Source: Spirochaeta sp. (GTDB lineage Bacteria > Spirochaetota > Spirochaetia > DSM-27196 > Alkalispirochaetaceae). From it: a stretch of DNA of 8,809 bases. Within the stretch, counting starts at the first letter, position 1. Every line of letters begins with the position of its first letter. Under the pieces are notes generated by a model. That model ran no database searches and was not told the DNA's origin. It saw only the letters and a list, made by a program, of their open reading frames with translations. Made by a program: the position numbers and the translations under genes. The DNA lies in NCBI GenBank assembly GCA_007117185.1, contig SKHA01000268.1, positions 1 through 8,809 on the forward strand, written 5' to 3'. Shown in pieces: positions 6,430 through 8,809 of the stretch.

Positions 6430-8793
6430 ATGCGGTATCTCATACATGGAACGTTAATGACTCTTGTCCTCGCTTCCATAGCCGTCTTTGGGTTCATTGT
6501 TGTCCGGCAGCCTGTCTACTCGTTGGGTATGGGGCTGGTGATGGACCAGGGAGTCTATCAGATCTATGCGGTGGTGCCCGGATCTACCGCGTGGCGTGCG
6601 GGGATCTCGGTGGGGGACAGGATCACAGCGGTGGACTACCGTAGCACCGCCGAACTGATGAGCCTTCTTGCACGGTCGGAGAAGGAGTACCTGCAGGCAA
6701 CCACATCCCTGTTCAACGGTCCCGATCCCGTTCACGTGGTTCTGCATGACCGCCGTCAGATCCTCCTTCCGGTGGAGGAGGCCCCCGTTTCCGTCAGGCT
6801 GCGTGCTGCCGACCGGGTGGTAATGTTCAACGTACTCACCGGATTCCTGCTGACCCTCTTTGGGGGGTTCGCTTCAATACGCGCTCTCGCTGCGGAGGAT
6901 GCCTCCGGCGAGATTCATTCAGCAGCGCGGCGGTTCTTCCTGTTCAGTGTCTTTTTCGGTCCGGCAGTGGCGCTCTCGTACTTCCACAGCCTCTGGTCGT
7001 GGCCCCTGCTGTGGTGGCGCTTTGTGGGGCTCACTGTGACCGCTCCACTGGCAATACTCGGGCTGGTCTCCTTCGGCTCGGCGTTCCCGAAGAAGCTTCC
7101 CTCCGGGAGGGCGCCGCTGCTGTGGATAGTGGGAATACCTCCCGGGGTCTACGGCATTCTGGCTCTGCTGGGCAGGTTCGAACTGATCGGGCCGGGCCAC
7201 TATTTCGTCCACGGCTACGTACTGTTCGGGATCGTGACGCTCATTGCGGAGCTGCGCATCCAGTACCGCCTCAATAACCGGGGGGCCCGGCGACGCTTGC
7301 GCTGGGTCTTTCTCGGCGCCGCCGGGAGCGTTGCTCCATACGGGTTTTACCTGGTCTCCATACTTGTCCGTGGCAGCTTCATCGAGCAATCCTACACCGG
7401 GGTGTTCAACCAGGTTTCGTCATTCTTCCTGCTGCTCTTTCCCGTTTCCATCGGGGTGGGACTCACCCGCTTTGACGTTCTTGACGTGGACGAACTCACT
7501 GCCCGGATCATCACCTACGTGTCCACGGCGATTCCCCTGACGATGATCATCGCGCTGCTGCTCAACCTCACCGCCCCCACGGACTGGCGCGTGTTCTACC
7601 TGCTGTTGATCGCGATTCTTGTCGGTTTTGGCGTCCTCTTTCATGACCCGATTCGCCAGCGGGTGGAGACGATGACCTACCGCCGCCGGAACCTCACCCA
7701 GGCAGCGATGGAGCGGGTGCGGGACCAGCTGCAGCAGCTGGTCCAGGAGGAAGAGATCCGCCACCTTGTTTCGTTGTTCATCCAGGATTCGTATCACCCG
7801 CAGTGGGTAGCCTGGGTACATTGGGAGAACGATGAACTCCAGCTTCTGCAGTACGTCGCCAGGGATTCCAGCGCCACGCCACCGGAGGTATCCGATCTCC
7901 TGTCCCGGGAATCTCTGGAACAGGACATGCGTGTCTGGCGCCCGGACAGTTTTCGCTTTGTCATGCGCTGCTCCCGTGGGCACAATCCGGCGGAGTTCAT
8001 CTTCCTGGCAGGGCCGCGTCGGGACGGGGACATTTACACCCGGTCAGACCAGGACCTGCTGAGGGATCTTGCGATTGCCCTGGACAGACGGCTGCAGGAA
8101 GTTGCGTTCTACGAACACACCGTAGCTGCTCTGGAAAAACAGCGCGCCCTCACCGCGGACAAGGATGAACTGCTCCAGGAGGTCCACCACCGGGTGAAAA
8201 ACAACCTCCAGGTGATCATCAGCCTGTTGAGCCTGCAGATGCAGCAGAGCCACAGCGACCAGATCCGTGAGGAGCTGCCGCAGACCCGACGCCGAATCTA
8301 CTCCATGGCGATGGTCCATGAGAGCAGCTACCAATCCGCGAATTTCAGCCACATCCGTAGCGGTCCCTACCTGGGGTCGATCATCTCTTCGATCTATCAG
8401 ACTGGCGGCGACCGCTCCGGACCCATCCGGATCGAGACGGATCTGGAGGATTTCCCCTTGCCGGTATCTCTGGCGCTGCCCTGCGGGATGGTCCTCTCGG
8501 AACTGTTCAGTAATGCCCTGCGGTACGGCGACACCGAAAAGGAACCGTGTACCGTTACCATTTCCTTCAGACGACAAACAGAGACAGGCGAACTGGAGTT
8601 GTCGATAAGTGATTCCGGCCCGGGGTTACCGGATCCCACCGTTCTTGACCGGAGCAGCTCCGGTGGATTCATGGTTGCTCATGCGATGGCGGCCCAGGCC
8701 CGGGGAACCCTGGAGTATCTCCGGGAGGGGCGATCCCGTTTCGTACTGCGGGTTCCCGGAGGAGCCACCCCCGTCGGGCCAACCCCCGGTTGA
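6430..8793 (+). CDS. Membrane sensor histidine kinase: PDZ-like, multi-TM, GAF-like, HisKA_2, HATPase
   Basis: This protein autophosphorylates on histidine and should pass the phosphate to a response regulator. Order of parts: a first TM helix (about 8-25); an extracytoplasmic PDZ-like domain (about 28-115), with VVPGSTAWRAGISVGDRI at 48-65 matching the PDZ 'PGSPAxxAGLxxGD' core; then about nine hydrophobic helices near 131-151, 168-188, 194-215, 227-247, 258-276, 290-311, 326-345, 360-380 and 386-404; a helical linker (415-450); a degenerate GAF-like domain (about 440-557, with LAGPRRDGDIYTRSDQDLL); and the HisKA_2 phosphoacceptor EVHHRVKNNLQ (584-594, His586/587). The HATPase domain has its N-box ELFSNALRYG (N695) and G1 box DSGPGLP (728-734). 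The G2 region SSGGFMVA (743-750) departs from the usual GLGL pattern but keeps its glycines. There is no receiver domain. An alternative start is ATG 6457 (residue 10), just before the first TM helix. The N-terminal layout recalls ComP-type kinases. The signal is unknown. Confidence 0.9.
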   Translation: MRYLIHGTLMTLVLASIAVFGFIVVRQPVYSLGMGLVMDQGVYQIYAVVPGSTAWRAGISVGDRITAVDYRSTAELMSLLARSEKEYLQATTSLFNGPDPVHVVLHDRRQILLPVEEAPVSVRLRAADRVVMFNVLTGFLLTLFGGFASIRALAAEDASGEIHSAARRFFLFSVFFGPAVALSYFHSLWSWPLLWWRFVGLTVTAPLAILGLVSFGSAFPKKLPSGRAPLLWIVGIPPGVYGILALLGRFELIGPGHYFVHGYVLFGIVTLIAELRIQYRLNNRGARRRLRWVFLGAAGSVAPYGFYLVSILVRGSFIEQSYTGVFNQVSSFFLLLFPVSIGVGLTRFDVLDVDELTARIITYVSTAIPLTMIIALLLNLTAPTDWRVFYLLLIAILVGFGVLFHDPIRQRVETMTYRRRNLTQAAMERVRDQLQQLVQEEEIRHLVSLFIQDSYHPQWVAWVHWENDELQLLQYVARDSSATPPEVSDLLSRESLEQDMRVWRPDSFRFVMRCSRGHNPAEFIFLAGPRRDGDIYTRSDQDLLRDLAIALDRRLQEVAFYEHTVAALEKQRALTADKDELLQEVHHRVKNNLQVIISLLSLQMQQSHSDQIREELPQTRRRIYSMAMVHESSYQSANFSHIRSGPYLGSIISSIYQTGGDRSGPIRIETDLEDFPLPVSLALPCGMVLSELFSNALRYGDTEKEPCTVTISFRRQTETGELELSISDSGPGLPDPTVLDRSSSGGFMVAHAMAAQARGTLEYLREGRSRFVLRVPGGATPVGPTPG

Positions 8794-8798
8794 CAGGC

Positions 8799-8804
8799 AG
8801 GGGG
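8799..8804 (+). promoter_or_regulatory. Probable Shine-Dalgarno site of a gene starting beyond the right edge
   Basis: AGGGGG lies 5 nt after the kinase stop and 5 nt before the window ends, and is nearly the same as the AGGGGGG used by the second permease. A start codon at or just past 8809 would be at normal spacing. A tightly linked response regulator gene would fit the context, but no coding sequence is visible. Confidence 0.35.
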
Positions 8805-8809
8805 TCCGA

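Noticed and set aside
7420..8577. Antisense frames opposite the kinase gene (7420-7983 and 8044-8577)
   Set aside because: They mirror the kinase reading frame, and the translated sequences show no domain or membrane pattern of their own.
8790..8795. Perfect -35 hexamer TTGACA overlapping the kinase stop codon
   Set aside because: Its matching -10 would lie beyond the window edge, and a close ribosome site suggests read-through from the kinase instead. It cannot be supported from the visible sequence.

Overview
The window is GC-rich bacterial DNA with G/C-biased third codon positions. It is densely packed with five protein-coding genes. No RNA genes, insertion sequences, CRISPR arrays, integrases or phage genes are visible. 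The taxon cannot be fixed from the sequence alone. A GC-rich, free-living, saccharolytic bacterium is likely, and a spirochaete of the Spirochaeta/Alkalispirochaeta type is a low-confidence guess from the gene families.

Left part (1-4620, + strand): a carbohydrate-uptake operon. It holds the 3' part of a MalF/UgpA-type sugar ABC permease (the gene enters from the left edge), a complete MalG/UgpE-type permease, and a large family GH38 alpha-mannosidase whose start overlaps or abuts the end of the second permease. The mannosidase has no signal peptide. The likely scheme is import of an intact alpha-mannoside through the permease pair and hydrolysis in the cytoplasm. The solute-binding protein and the ATPase are not in the window.

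Middle (4580-6319, - strand): a complete AMP-forming acyl-CoA synthetase of the long-chain fatty acid-CoA ligase type. It is convergent with the mannosidase gene, and the two coding regions overlap by 41 bp with no room for a terminator between them.

Right part (6430-8793, + strand): a membrane sensor histidine kinase, divergent from the acyl-CoA synthetase. Its architecture is one TM helix, an extracytoplasmic PDZ-like domain, about nine further TM helices, a GAF-like domain, a HisKA_2-type phosphoacceptor region and an HATPase domain. The 104-110 bp AT-rich spacer between the two divergent genes is the only real intergenic region. It carries a perfect TATAAT only 8 nt before the kinase ATG, so the kinase mRNA may be leaderless or the true start may lie 27 nt downstream. 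A Shine-Dalgarno-like AGGGGG at the right edge suggests another gene, possibly the partner response regulator, just outside.

Overall this looks like ordinary metabolic and regulatory chromosome. The points most worth a second look are the PDZ-containing multi-TM kinase, the possible leaderless promoter, the 41-bp antisense gene overlap, and the Pro/Ala/Thr-rich insertions with an 18-bp tandem duplication in the mannosidase. I see no evidence of a new defence or mobile system.
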